A DNA stretch of 64,000 bases, taken from the NCBI RefSeq assembly GCF_028453695.1, contig NC_135782.1:14068190-14132189 (forward strand), in the 5' to 3' direction. The position numbers and the translations under genes are program-made. The notes beneath the pieces were generated by a model. It did no database searches. It was not told the DNA's origin and saw only the letters and a list, made by a program, of their open reading frames with translations. The stretch comes from Augochlora pura (Eukaryota > Arthropoda > Insecta > Hymenoptera > Halictidae). Of this stretch, positions 43,967 through 55,760 are shown piece after piece (positions within the stretch are counted from its first letter, which is position 1; each line of letters begins with the position of its first letter).

Positions 43967-44600
43967 TTTCTCAATTTTCATTTATTTTCTTTCTTATCTC
44001 TTTCTTGCCTTCTCATTATGTCTCTCATCTTTCTGTCTCTGTTTCTCTCTAACTCTCTCTTCACAGGTTCCTCCCCAACAACCCCAGACGTCTCTTTCTC
44101 TCTCCAGTCCAGCCTCTCTCCGATTCTATTCGCCCATATCCCGGTCGTTACTGCCAGGATACGGATTTTCCCCGTTGACCGACGATATTTCTTTTGCCGC
44201 GATTCGACTCTCGTTTTGCTCTGCGTACGTGTCCTCTCCCCATACCCCTTCCCCTTCGCTTCGTAGCCGGAGACCCTGCGATACTCTCAGATTCCGCTAC
44301 CGTGTGTTTCCTGGCTCGTTTCTCCTTCATCATCATCATCATCATCGTCATCATCTTCTTCTCCTTTTTCGTCTTCTTCTTATCTTTTTTCTATTCTTTT
44401 TCTTGACATCCCCCGCGTCATTCTTTCACCGGAATCTAAAACTACGAAAGGTCCCCGTGCCCTGTCGAAGTCCAATCCTTCCGGCAACTTACAAAGAAAA
44501 TTCTACTACCCTTCGAAACCATTCGCTAATTTTTCTGAGGAAATGTGAGTCGCAGGTGACTTCGTTTGCTCAATTTTTATGTTAGTTTGTGTTAGAAATT
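43967..44600. other. Pyrimidine-rich to GC-rich block with CAT repeat
   Basis: CT-rich to about 44110. A (CAT)n run is at about 44328-44347, followed by TTCTTCTCC words. Overlapping frames (43867-44585) are composition-driven and unrecognised. Confidence 0.5.
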
Positions 44601-45480
44601 TATATTAATAACAATAGTTATTTTATTCGTAGGAATATGATTACAATGTCAGAGATATTGTTAAGTAACGACTATAATTCGGATTTTTATATAAAATACA
44701 GAATTATTTATACTGATTGTATAATTAGTTAATTGTATCGTTAATTGTATCTATATTTTATTGTATTTATATGTCGAGGAAGGTACTGCGTGGTGGTGTA
44801 TTTCGTTTTTTGATGATTTTTGGTCAATCGAAGGTAATATTATATTTATTAAAATTCTTTGAGTAGCATTTTCAATTCTCTAAATTTTATTTGTATGTTT
44901 TCGTATTTGACATAATTGTTTTTGTCATATATAGAAAATAAACAGTCTAGTACGTAACACTTTCTTTTTTGAACACCATTTAACGAGAAGAATATTAAAA
45001 TTTAATGATTTATTATTGTTTAACACTAATAACACGTAATAAAGAGACTGAGTGAATAAAATTAAGTCTAGCTCAGTATATCTCAGTAAACAATACAAAA
45101 AAGAAATTATGACCACGTTACTGTTTTATTGGTTATGATGATTTTGAGGGTATGATAGCTACTGATCACACTGAGATGCAAACTCATATGGTTGCTTATA
45201 TACATCATCATTACTCTTTCTTGTTAATATCAATTAATAATGATAGCAACGATAGTAACAATAATAATGACATATTTCTTGCTATATAATAATATAAATA
45301 ATATAAATACAATATAAATAAAAATAACGCAATAGTAATAATAGTGACAATACTAATGAAACATATCTTGTTACACAATAATATAAACAATATAAATATA
45401 ATATAAATAAATAATAATGTAATAACTATTGTTATCAATGTAAGTTCCTCATTCTCTACTAAACAACTCATTCTCTTACA
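44601..45480. repeat. AT-rich stretch with a duplication of about 92 bp
   Basis: At 45255-45425 a CAATAATAATGACATATTTC..AATATAAATAATATAAATA segment recurs with changes about 92 bp later. The rest is AT-rich without features. Confidence 0.55.
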
Positions 45481-46240
45481 AAAACAATATCGAAAAATCG
45501 ATTATAATTATCTGCAATATTGTTCCACCCACTCAAAAATTCTGACAACAATTAACAACATTGTTTTCGATAATACCCTTATTTAGGGAAAGAATTAAAA
45601 CTCTAAGGTCGACGATCTTCGTATCCGAGAAACCTACAACATACCTAACCTTCTTTCATTTTTCCTAACTACAACAAATAACCCAAAAATCTGAAAAAAA
45701 TTCAGCAACGCTAAGCCTAGGATCCAAAATGAGTCACATTTTTTTCAAAATTTTACGAAGCAACCAAAAAGGGAAATCAACAGAGAAAAGCGCGCGATGC
45801 AATTCACCCTAACACCCACCCTTCTGGATAAGCTACAAGATTGAGGTTATGTTAAAGTGATTTATACCTATCCACCAATTACGTGCTCTAATTTACCTTG
45901 AAAAACAGCAGAGGCCCTTTGTGTTTGAAAACGTGCATCGCATTCGAACGGCTGTGAGTGAAACACCGATATTCGAAAGCGGCGAAAAGGCGGGAAAGGC
46001 GGGAAAAGGGTATATTCCGGCGGCGGTTCGCTTTGATGTGCTAGAGATCGATAGGATATCGGGTCAGATCGTCGCCGAGGACGAGTATTAATTATGATTT
46101 AATTAGACGAGCCTGATATCGAGACCATTCAAAGGCGCGCGCGCGCGCCCGCCGACTGGAAGAACTCTTTATTCATAATTATACTGTTGGCAGTGTTAAC
46201 GAAACAACAAACATATCGTATTACCAATTATGCTCCTTCA
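45481..46240. other. AT-rich passing to GC-rich, nothing recognised
   Basis: 45481-45850 is AT-rich single-copy. 45900-46160 is CpG-rich with an alternating CG run near 46135-46147. No gene. Confidence 0.45.
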
Positions 46241-46571
46241 TAGCGGCAGACGGATTTGGAAAAAAGGCGACCGGAGAGCGAGAGAGAGAGAGCTAGAAAG
46301 AGAGAGTCAGTCGAGTCAGAGAGAAAGAGAGGGAGAGAGTCAGCCAGAAAGAGAGCTACAGAGAGAGGGAGAGAGAGAGAGGAAGAAAGAGTCAGTCTGC
46401 CTGAGAGAGAGAAGGAGAGAGAGAGAGCTAGAGAGAGGGGGAGAGCTAAAAAGAGAGAGAGTCAGTCAGTCAGTCAATCAGAGAGAGAGAGAGAGAGAGA
46501 GAACCCTAAATAGAGAGAGGGAGAGAAAGAAAGAACGAGAGAGAGAGAGAGAGTCAGACAGTCAGTCAGTC

Positions 46572-46670
<99 letters not shown>

Positions 46671-47265
46671 GTGAGAAGGCAAGAAAGAGTTAAAAATTAA
46701 AATAAATGAACATGGAGAAATAAAAATTAGGAAATAAACAGAAACAGAGAGAGAGAGAGAGAGAGAGAGAGGCAGAGAGAGAGAGAAGGAAAAGAAATAC
46801 AGAGGAAGAAATACAGAAGGAGAATTGCCAGAGAAAAAGAGATTCGTATAGCAAAAGTGAATGAGGAAGATGTTGGAAAACAAAAGAGAGAGCGAGAGAA
46901 AGAGAGAGCGGACGCAAAGCAGAAAGAGAGTAAATGAGAGCGAGAGAAAAACAAAGAGAGACATAGTGCTAGCGCAGAAGAGAAAAGAACATAGTGAGAG
47001 CGCAAGAAAAAAAGCACAATAAGATCGCAAGATAGAAAAACATACTAAAATCGCAAAAGAGAAAGAGAGAGAGTTGCAACGATACCAAACGAGAGAAAGA
47101 GAAAGAGAGAGTTACAAGGATACCAAACGAGAGAAGAGAGAGAGACAGAGGTACTACGATAGCAAACGAGAGAAAGAGAGAGAGAGAGAGAGGTACTACG
47201 ATAGCAAAAGAGAGAAAGAAAAAGAGGAAGAGAGAGAGAAGGTAGAAGGAACAGGAGGACCGTCC
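46241..47265 (+). repeat. Long purine-only (GA)n region
   Basis: About 1 kb with an almost all-purine plus strand. It holds pure GA runs at about 46574-46614, 46620-46667 and 46746-46770, and AGTCAGTCAGTCAG interruptions. At 47067-47240 a 50-60 bp unit, ACGATAGCAAACGAGAGAAA plus GAGA repeats and GGTACT, recurs four times. Frames on both strands (Glu/Arg or Ser/Leu) are artefacts. Confidence 0.9.
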
Positions 47266-47625
47266 GGAAAGTAGTGGGGCGGGGAAAGGAAGAGGTACCC
47301 TTAGCTGGTTTCCCTCAGGAGATTTTATAATGGCGTCCAGTTATTACCGCAGGACCCCGGGCCACGAACGCGATTCGATTCTCCGACAAGGGACGAAGGC
47401 CGATTTAACAAGTGGTCAAATATACGGGCGGAGAGGCGCACCGATATGCTCCGAGCATCTCTACCCTGGCCTCCGTGGGTCTTCGCCTGGCCTCGAAAAC
47501 CGGAGCCGACCTCGAAAGACCGATACAACGGACACCGATAATGATAACGATGATCGCGATCATACGGAAGATGGACCGACGACGACGTCTCGTCCCTACG
47601 ACGACGGCTTGTACCTTCTCTCTCG

Positions 47626-47664
<39 letters not shown>

Positions 47665-47826
47665 TCTCTCTCTCTTCCAGACTCGTCGTTTCCACGGACC
47701 TCCACCGACCATGTTACGTCGTCAGTTCCTCTGACCTGCGGACTCCACGGAAATTCGAACTGCATGCACGCTAATTGTTAGGTCGGTCGAACGGTATCTT
47801 CGGTATTGTTAAATTCGCTCCGAGAT
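47266..47826. other. GC-rich block with a CT repeat
   Basis: CpG-rich, with CT dinucleotides at about 47617-47675. Several overlapping frames on both strands (to 146 codons) span 47325-47774 without a recognised domain. The CT tract is opposite in strand sense to the GA region just to the left. Confidence 0.5.
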
Positions 47827-48899
47827 ATGAGCCGCCCAGTGCACACATCGATTAACTCCACTTTTTGAAAAATCTTAAATTTAAGTGTCAAAGCACTTGG
47901 TATAGTCATAACTTTTTATATTTATAATAACTTTCCTGAATAATAAAGATTAACACCATTAAACGGCAAAATTTTTTTGGCCATTGAAAAATAAGTAATT
48001 TATTTCAGAAGCCATTTCGATTAACTCCATACTCTAATGTAATCGTTGTTTTGTTGCCATGCATCAATGCTTTTTTTTTAAACAGCCGGAGATGTTTCCC
48101 CCTCTCAATAATACTGGTAATAAAATCGCATTGGCAAACAGATAAAAAAAATGTTTGTTTGGCCAGAAACTGAAGGATCTCGTGGGTCTCAAGAAAGGGC
48201 ATAGCCGATTAAGATGGTCAAAACTGCCCGTAGAGGTTTTTCAATGAGTCATATACCGTTCGATAGTTGACCAATATAAACACATCTGCGCAAAATTTTA
48301 ACCCTGTAACTTGTCCGTGAGGGTAGTTACAGGGTAAATTAGATTTCGCGGTTTTCCGGCATCTTTCCACCTTTAGCGGCTTTCTAAAATTTTGAAAAAA
48401 ATATGGCTTATTTTGGACATCAAGCCGGATGTTATAGAATTTTTTCAGGTAAAAAAAATTTTCCCGTTAAAATCAGGGTCGCCACAGTAATATTCCTGAT
48501 GAATTAATCACAAATGATATATTATAACAGAACTGTCAACATTCATTTTTATGGAAAAGCTGTAATAAAAATATATAATAACTAACTTTTTCTGTAATGA
48601 AAAACTTAAAAATTTAAAGACTGAATTTAACTTTACTGCTTTTTTCAGTTGCCAAATTGATTAACTCCACCAGTTTTCACATAAAAACTGTAACATTACC
48701 GACGATTATTTTTTGGCTATTCGTTCTTGTTAATTTTATACATCGTTAAATGAAAGCTATATCTGTATTTATGCATTCTACATTATATATGTGAATCTCT
48801 GTTATAACAGGAATTTTAAAAAACAATGTACATCATTTCATCGCGTTTCTCGACTTTTTGTTTTATGGAGTTAGTCGATGTGTGCACTGAACGGCTCAT
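47827..48899. mobile_element. Unassigned DNA transposon/MITE, 1073 bp, 35-bp TIRs
   Basis: The left end ATGAGCCG, two bases, CAGTGCACACATCGA, then TTAACTCCA (47827-47860) is mirrored at the right end (48866-48899) with the two spacer bases and a few others changed. The word GATTAACTCCA occurs at 47850, 48019, 48659 and, reversed as TGGAGTTAGTC, at 48866. An internal hairpin pairs ACCCTGTAACT (48301-48311) with AGTTACAGGGT (48325-48335). No transposase is recognised; a 65-codon minus-strand frame at 48005-48202 is of unknown meaning. Target duplication is unclear, so the superfamily is open. Confidence 0.75.
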
Positions 48900-48929
48900 T
48901 ATGTCTTTGGTTATACATTTTCGTACGCT

Positions 48930-50040
48930 GTTTAGATAGGATATTTATTTTATTTTTCAATAGAACTTTTATTTCGATTTTTATTAATACATTTATTTCG
49001 ATTTTTACTAAAATATTTACATCGATTTTTACTAGATTATTTATTTCGATGTTTAGATGGAATATTTGTTTCGATTTTTACTAAAATATCTATTTCGATT
49101 TTTAGATAGAATATTTATTTCGATTTTTAGATAGAATATTTATTTCGATTTTTAGATGGAATATTTATTTCGATTTTTACTAGAATATTTATTTCGATTT
49201 TTATTAAAATATTTATTTCGATTTTTACTAAAACATTTATATTGATTTTTCCTGGAGTATTCATTTCGATTTTTAGATGGAATATTTATTTCGATTTTTA
49301 CTAGAATATTTATGTATTTCGATTTTTACCAGAATATTTATGTATTTCGATTTTTATTATTATATTGATTTCGATTTTTACTAGGTTTTAGGTGGATTAT
49401 TTATTTTATTCTTGTTAAATTGTTTGTTTCGTTCTTTGGTAAGTTAGTTACTTATTGTTTGTTTTTTTTATTACGTCAGTTTTATTAGTTTTTGTTAAAT
49501 TGTTTATTTAACTTCCTATTGTTTTATTTATTTCGTTCTTCGATAAATTATTTGTTTCATTTTATATTGAAATATTTGTTTCGTTTTTTAGTAGATTATT
49601 TGCTTTGGTTTTGTTAAATTATTTACATCGATTTTTAGTAGATTATTTATTAAATTTTTATTAGATTACTTACTTCACCCTTTGGTAAATTATGTATTTC
49701 ATTCGCAATTAGATTATTTACTACGTTTCTTGATAGATTATTTATTTCATTTTCTATTAGATTATTTACTTCAATTTTTCGTAAATTATTTATTTCTATT
49801 CATTTTCTAGACTATTTTACTTTATTTTTTGATAGACAGTATTGTTATAGATCCTTAAGCTAAAATGCAAGCAGTGCATTTAAATAAAAAAAATAAATAA
49901 TTTTTGATAGATTTCACTTTCTATTAGACTATTTACTTTATTTTTTGATAGATTATCTATTTCACGTTCTATTAGACTATTTACTTTATTTTTCAATAGA
50001 TTATTTATTTCATTTTCTATTAGAAAATTATTACAATATT
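48930..50040 (+). repeat. Tandem satellite, unit about 24 bp
   Basis: TTTATTTCGATTTTTACTAG plus AATA or AGATGGAATA repeats about 18 times between 48944 and 49370, then decays to ATTATTTATTTCATTTTCT words up to 50040. Being a multiple of three, it reads as an eight-residue repeat (such as TFISIFTK) in the frame 48878-49084. Confidence 0.88.
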
Positions 50041-50580
50041 TATTTGCTTTCGAGAAAGAAGAAAGAAAACTAGGAACGATAAAGGAATCGAGAAGAGAGA
50101 GAAAGCGAAAACGAGAAAAGGAGAAAAAGAGAAAGAGAGAGACAGAGAGAAGCTAGCTAACAAGGAAAGAGAGAGACGGGTGAGAAAGGGATGAAGAGAG
50201 GAGCCGGCCCGGGGGGGATGGCGATTCCGCCCAATTTATAGTGGACCGGATTAAGCGGTAATCCTCTGGTACGGAACGCGTGCGGCACCGCGTAATAATG
50301 ATTCGAGCGAAAATATAACAAATATACCGCGGCCGCCCGCCGGCCCGAAAATGTCTAAATTAGTGTGCGGACTCGTCTGATCCCGGGGTAGAGCGAAGTC
50401 GATCAGCCTCCGACCGAATTGAACGGATTTTCCACGAAGGGGAGGGGGGTGGTGGAGGTTGTTGGAATTTGGTCAGTCGCGTGATTGTATTCCCGATCCG
50501 CGCTGGACGGATCTTCGCCCGACTCGGCTTAATAAGGGGGCCGCGGGCATATTTGCACGGGGATAATTTAGAAAGGTTAG
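50041..50580. other. Purine tract then GC-rich block
   Basis: 50055-50190 is GA-rich. 50190-50560 is CpG-rich single-copy DNA with GGGGAGGGGGGTGGTGGAGG near 50440-50459. Confidence 0.55.
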
Positions 50581-50689
50581 GCGACCCATTTGATTTTTCA
50601 AATTTGTATTAATAAATTTTCCCCTATTAAAAGAGAGTTGGTTGTTTGTAACGCAACACGTATTCTTTTTTGTTGGACACATAATATTA

Positions 50690-50945
50690 TTCAACATTTG
50701 AATAATAATTTAACAACATTTAAAATGGCTAGGTTACGTTGATTTATTGGAAATATTATTTTGCATAAACTATTGTCTCTTTTCATTAGTTAAGCATCGG
50801 TTATATTAATGAACAACATTTAATAATATTATGCAACATTTAAAATGGTCAGGTTATGTTGATTTAGTGGAATTATTATTTTGCATAAACTTTTATCTCT
50901 TTTCTTTTGTTAAGTATTAGTTACGCTAAATTAGGTTAAGTTAAG
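50690..50945 (+). repeat. Two-copy tandem duplication, period about 120 bp
   Basis: ACAACATTTAAAATGG followed by AGGTTACGTTGATTTA, ATTATTTTGCATAAACT and TCTCTTTTC appears near 50713 and again near 50833. Confidence 0.85.
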
Positions 50946-51219
50946 TTAGGCTTAATTTGGTTATGGGGAGGAAGGGATAAAATCGTTTACATAGATTTTT
51001 CAAATGATTTTCTTACGTAATTCGGCAGTAGTAAGTAATTAATGTAATTGTTTAATAGTTTTAGTTGCAACGCTTTGTGATTATAGTAATCGCAGAAATT
51101 GTATAGAATTGAAACAATGTGGCTTTGAAGTGTCAGACTTTGAATAATTTGTGTTTAGAATAAGAGAGAGCTGAAATTGCCCTCTGGGACACTGTATAGG
51201 TACAGTAGGAGTGGAAAAG
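50946..51219. other. Single-copy AT-rich stretch
   Basis: No gene or repeat recognised. A short minus-strand frame (51081-51311) is unrecognised. Confidence 0.4.
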
Positions 51220-51570
51220 CAGTGTAACCACGCCTCTTTGGGCCAGTTGGTCCTCCTATGCGTCCTATAACACCTTTCATTTGATGAAGTTGCTTCGACT
51301 GCTTCAATCAATTCGCAGACCCACTTGGGTCTGTTTTTCTTTTTTATTTCAGACAGTTGCTCCTCCTACTACTTCCAGCTTAGTTGCTCCTCCCACTCGG
51401 CTCTGACCAAATATAAACCTATGAAATTCAATGTAATTTATTTAGTAAAATAAAAATTGCAAAGATGGGATATGTTGGTTCTAGGATATCAGAAATCATA
51501 GAGCAACGAAACCACGCCTACTTGGCTCTGTTACTCCTCCCACTGTTACTAACCTGTCAACATATGAACA
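51220..51570 (+). repeat. Second locus of the TTGCTCCTCC repeat family
   Basis: ACCACGCCTCTTTGGGCCAG followed by TTGGTCCTCC (51228), CAGTTGCTCCTCCTACT (51353), AGTTGCTCCTCCCACTCGG (51383) and CACGCCTACTTGGCTCTGTT with ACTCCTCCCACT (51514) match words of 26171-27260, including the following TTTA-TAAAATAAAAATTG part. Confidence 0.75.
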
Positions 51571-52050
51571 CTAATATTTTCTATAAAACTAACAAGCTAA
51601 CAAATCAAATTCTTGATATTTTTTCAAAGTTGCATTTTACAGATTCTTGTAAAATTTGACACAATGAATACACAAACATTAACATTAATTTTTATGGACA
51701 ATAATTTACAGCGTTCACACATTACTATCACTGCGAACAATGTTTTAAACAATAATATCAAGTTCTAAAATTTGTTCAAACTCACTAAATCGAAATATAT
51801 GTATATATAGATAAAATTATATTAAAATATTAATTCGAATACTAATACAACTATGAAACATTAATTGCAATTTTAATTATATTAAATTATGATAGCAAAA
51901 TTATACGTTGTAAATATTATAAAGAATATGATCTATATACAAAATATCATAGTAAAATTATATGTTATAAATATTATAAAAAATATTATCTATATGCAAA
52001 ATATTAAATAAAAAATTGATCCATGAATTTGAGAAAAATATAACAAAATT
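51571..52050. repeat. AT-rich stretch with a 61-bp duplication
   Basis: AAATTATACGTTGTAAATAT..GATCTATATACAAAAT near 51897-51945 recurs at about 51956-52004. Otherwise AT-rich and featureless. Confidence 0.6.
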
Positions 52051-52720
52051 AGAGAAGGTGGCTAATCTCGGTCCATCGAATTAGACTCGAGACTTTTTAA
52101 TGTCAGAAGTCGGCGGCGTTTCGGAATTCGTTTCGCGGCAACACGCTTTGAGGAACTCCGCGGAAATTGGATTTTATTTAACAGAGTGACACAGCGCGCG
52201 GTTTTTTTTCCCTGGGAACAAGCAAATATTACCGAATGTATCTATCAATTTATCGTAACCTATGCAACAAACCGTCGAGCTTTTCGAATGATTTATATTT
52301 GGGCGGCCGTGTTTGCCGACCGTTGGCTCACGCGTGCGCGCGCGCGCCGCGTACAAATTTGATTAACTTTATTTATTTAATAAAGAGGATTTGCCGACAT
52401 CGCGACACCGGTTCGGGGAGCAAAAAAAAACGCAAAAAAGTACAAAAGAGATTGGAAGATTAAAAACGGATTACGCCGATAGGCGCAAAAAATCGATGGG
52501 CGGAAATTACGCGCGTGATTCGCCGCACGATTTTTGACCGTGTTGCGGATATATTGTCGGGCCAATTAGCGCGGCCCATTGAGACGCGCACTTATCGCCA
52601 CAGTTCATTACGCAATCGCTCTGTGTTTATCGTTCCGCGGATGCTGATGGCCCTTAAGTGGGGAAACTGGTTTGTCACGCCAAATGTAAGGCGATCTAAG
52701 CGAATTTTTTTTCCGTGAAA
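52051..52720. other. GC-rich single-copy block
   Basis: CpG-rich with alternating CG at 52336-52347. Short frames on both strands are unrecognised. Confidence 0.5.
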
Positions 52721-53240
52721 TCACGCAGCCGATCTTTATGACATTTTTAGGTTATATTACCTCGGACTCGGAGAGTGCTCTGTAATTTTTTCGTTGACAA
52801 ATGTGCCATGGATGTTTATATGTAAATATTTATGTGTAGTATCTTCAGAGACTGTGCAGTAAGTTAATTATTAGCTTTATTTAATTATTTTGTTTTTTTA
52901 CTAAGAAACTAGGAAACCGATCTTCGTGAAATTTTTAGGTTATATTACATTATATTCGAAGAATGTTTAGTAATTTTTTCATTGACAAATATAGCGTGGA
53001 AATTTATATATAAATATTTATGTGTAGTCATTCCAGAAACTGTACAATGAATTAACGTATTGTCAGCTTTATTTAATAACATTGTTCTTTTTTTACGGAA
53101 CAATAGAACCGATCCTATCGAAATTTTTAGGTTATATTACCACGTCCTCGAAGAATACTAAATAATTTTCTCGTCGAAAAATATGCAACCAAACCGAATA
53201 CACATAAACATTTACATTGAGAGTATTTCGTAAATTTTCC
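52721..53240 (+). repeat. Tandem satellite, unit about 188 bp, 3 copies
   Basis: CCGATCTTTATGACATTTTT, AGGTTATATTAC, TAATTTTTTCGTTGACAAAT and AATATTTATGTGTAGT occur in order near 52731, 52917 and 53109. The third copy is the most changed. Confidence 0.85.
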
Positions 53241-53810
53241 GCAAGAATTACGTTGGTACAGTCTGCGCTATTGATCAAATAAGACCAAAAGGTGGATTTC
53301 ACGAAGTCGATAAATCAGCGTCTTCCATTAAAGCAGCTGTATACGCGGAAGCGTTTCCGCCGTCATCCCGATCCCACCCCCGCTCGAAAGAAGTTAATTA
53401 TCGCGACGTTTAATTATGTATTTATTTTTAGAGTCCTTTGTCGAGCTTCGAGTCCTTTACCGAGAAAAGAGTTACGCCGATTCTCGGTAACCCTTCTCTC
53501 CCCCCCCCCCCCCCCCCCCCGCCCATTGCTAGCTGACTGCTAATGAATTTTCTCTTTTTTCCGCCTTTTTTGCTCATTAGTCCCTTACCCCCGCTTCGTT
53601 CTTCCTCCCTCCCCCCCCCTCCTCCTCCACCCACCCTCTCGCAACGTCTCCGTGCTCCCTACACGCCGGCCACCTTCCGTCTTTCCCTCCTCGCGAAACC
53701 CTCGTGATCCCACGGCTGAACGAGCACTTTTCTGCTGTCCGCCGACGGTAATGGGATTCATGTAACTCGTACGCGTGCCTGTTGCAACCGTGCCGAGCAC
53801 TGCCAATTCG
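53241..53810. other. GC-rich block with a 21-base C run
   Basis: Poly-C at 53500-53520 and a C-rich CCTCCCTCC segment at about 53605-53640. Minus-strand frames (53428-53857) carry poly-Gly from these runs. Confidence 0.55.
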
Positions 53811-54920
53811 TTGTCGAACTGGTTATTGACTCTTTCGAAGCTGTCAATGAGAGGCAACAGTCGACTGACCGACTAATGCTGAGCGATACCCTTGGTCTGG
53901 AATTATTTCAGGAAAGAGGAAGCAATGTAATGCCTCTTTGCATAATGTTTAACCGTTTGACTGCTACGCGGGGCAAAAGCGCTGCGTTCATTTGTCCTCT
54001 AAAACCGCACGTTTATTGATCATAACAGAAGATCAATAAACCTTAAGTTATCTTTTTATAAATTTTAATTTTCAAAGAAAAAAACAATTTAATGTTTATT
54101 TTACTTATTCACAATCACAATTAATATTGTTTCTTTATAATACGAAAAGAATTATTAAAAATGATTGATATTTGTCTAAATTAGAGTGTTTTATTTAACA
54201 ACATCAAGTCAAAATATGTCTCGCAGATTTCGTGCGTTCTTGAAAGAATTGCTTAGCAGTCAAACGGTTAAGGACGGTATGCAAAGTATGTAGCTATTTT
54301 TTGTAGGTAGATTGTCGAATTTGTTATTGACATATGTAGGTATCAATAAGGTTAGGTCATCGTGAAATGCCACGTAGTCTGGAATTATTTCAGGAAAGAG
54401 GAAGTAATGTACGAACTCGTCCTTTTGCACAATATTTGGGTACATTATGTAGAATATACTGAATTTTTTCAAGTCTACTGTCCTGGTTGTTGACTTATAC
54501 TCAGCTGTCAATGAAGAATGACTATTGACCAACTAAGTTACGATGCTGAGGAAAACATTTAGTTTAGAATTATTTATAGAAACAAGAGGTCATCTACAGG
54601 CTTTCCTCTTTGCATAATGTTTAAGGACAGTATGCAGAGTATGTAGCAATTTTTTTATATTGATTGCCAAATTAATTATTGAAATGCATAGATGTAAATA
54701 AGGGACAATTAGGTTAAGGTAACATGAAATGCTTTTTACTTTGGAATTACTTCTGGAAAGAGGAAGTGACATACAAGCTTACCCTTTTGCACATAGTTTA
54801 AGGACACTATGCAGAGTATATAGAAATTTTTTTATATGGATTGCCGAATTTGTTATTATCAATAAGAAGCAATTAGGTTAGATCGACTTGAAATGCCATT
54901 TACTTGAAGATCATTTATGG
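53811..54920 (+). repeat. Tandem repeat, unit about 180 bp, 4 copies, interrupted by a MITE
   Basis: Each unit has, in order, TCTGGAATTATTTCAGGAAA, CCTTTTTGCATAATGTTTAA, a GTATGCAGAGTATGTAG part, GTCGAATTTGTTATTGA and GTGAAATGCCA. Copies start near 53888, 54379, 54560 and 54740. Long-unit extras (CAGCTGTCAATGA, near 53842 and 54503) show a compound unit. Single copies occur at 58705-58900 and, reversed, 60200-60330. Confidence 0.85.
53953..54267. mobile_element. piggyBac-like MITE, 315 bp, with TTAA duplication
   Basis: The ends are CCGTTTGACTGCTACGC at 53953 and, on the minus strand, CCGTTTGACTGCTAAGC from 54267. TTAA flanks it at 53949-53952 and 54268-54271. It sits inside one unit of the 180-bp repeat; the neighbouring unit near 54612 shows the uninterrupted site (CATAATGTTTAAGGACAGTA). 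No coding capacity. Confidence 0.92.
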
Positions 54921-55530
54921 ACAGAAAAATAAAAAGGAAGGACAAAAAGATGGGATTAAAGAAACACAGACTGAAAAATAAAAAAAAGCATAAAAAGGGG
55001 GAGGGGGGGGGGGGAGCAATAGATAAGAAGGGACAATTATAAAAATAGAAAAATAGTGGCGACGAAAAATAGAGATTGAAAAATTGTGACAAATCGACAA
55101 ATTTAGAAGGGTTGGAGGAGAAAAATAGGACAGGAGAGGGAGAAACGACAGAGAAAGAAAAGAGTTGTGGGAGAAAGGGGGTGGGGGGCTCGCAGATTCG
55201 TTAAGCGACCGATCGCCGGAGCCGGCTGGAAGATGCGTTTTTAATGATTCTTGAAACTTACCGGCCCCGCGCGAACGGTCGCGCAACGTTGCCGCCGCGT
55301 GCTCGTCCGATTTTGTAAGTCTCCCAGGACGGTTAACGAGCAGGCGAAACGTCGAGATCGGACCGTGGAAACGGGGGCGGGGAGGGGGAGGTGAAGCTGG
55401 TGAAACGAGAAGTGGGCGAAAGGGACAAGGACGGGTCGCGGAAGGGCTCGACGAAGGGTACGACATTATTAACAGTCTCTCGTTATTTATTCCTCGTTAA
55501 TCCTATGCATTTATTACGCGCCACCCTGCC

Positions 55531-55561
<31 letters not shown>

Positions 55562-55760
55562 AGGGCTGCCTCGTCGCTGGCCCTCTACGATTTTAATGAA
55601 ATTTCGCGGGACAGGACCGTGTCTAAATCGCTGCTCCTGATAACCGGCCAGTTGCGAATTTCGTTTCTGCGACGGTTTTTTCATCTTTGGAGCTTGGACA
55701 GCCTTTCTGACTTTGGTTATGGTGGTTTTTGATGAAGAAGTAGGGGGTGGTAGAAGGAAA
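54921..55760. other. Purine-rich then GC-rich block
   Basis: A 12-base G run lies at 55003-55014, followed by purine-rich DNA and a CpG-rich part from about 55150. CT dinucleotides occupy about 55531-55558. The 183-codon minus-strand frame 54915-55466 is rich in Pro/Ser/Phe from these tracts and unrecognised. Confidence 0.5.

Noticed and set aside
46230..47030. Long frames on both strands in the GA region (Glu/Arg plus strand, Ser/Leu minus strand)
   Set aside because: Pure simple-repeat translation with no domain or splice context.
54915..55466. 183-codon minus-strand frame
   Set aside because: Rich in Pro, Ser and Phe from purine tracts on the opposite strand; no recognised domain, and it spans a compositional boundary.
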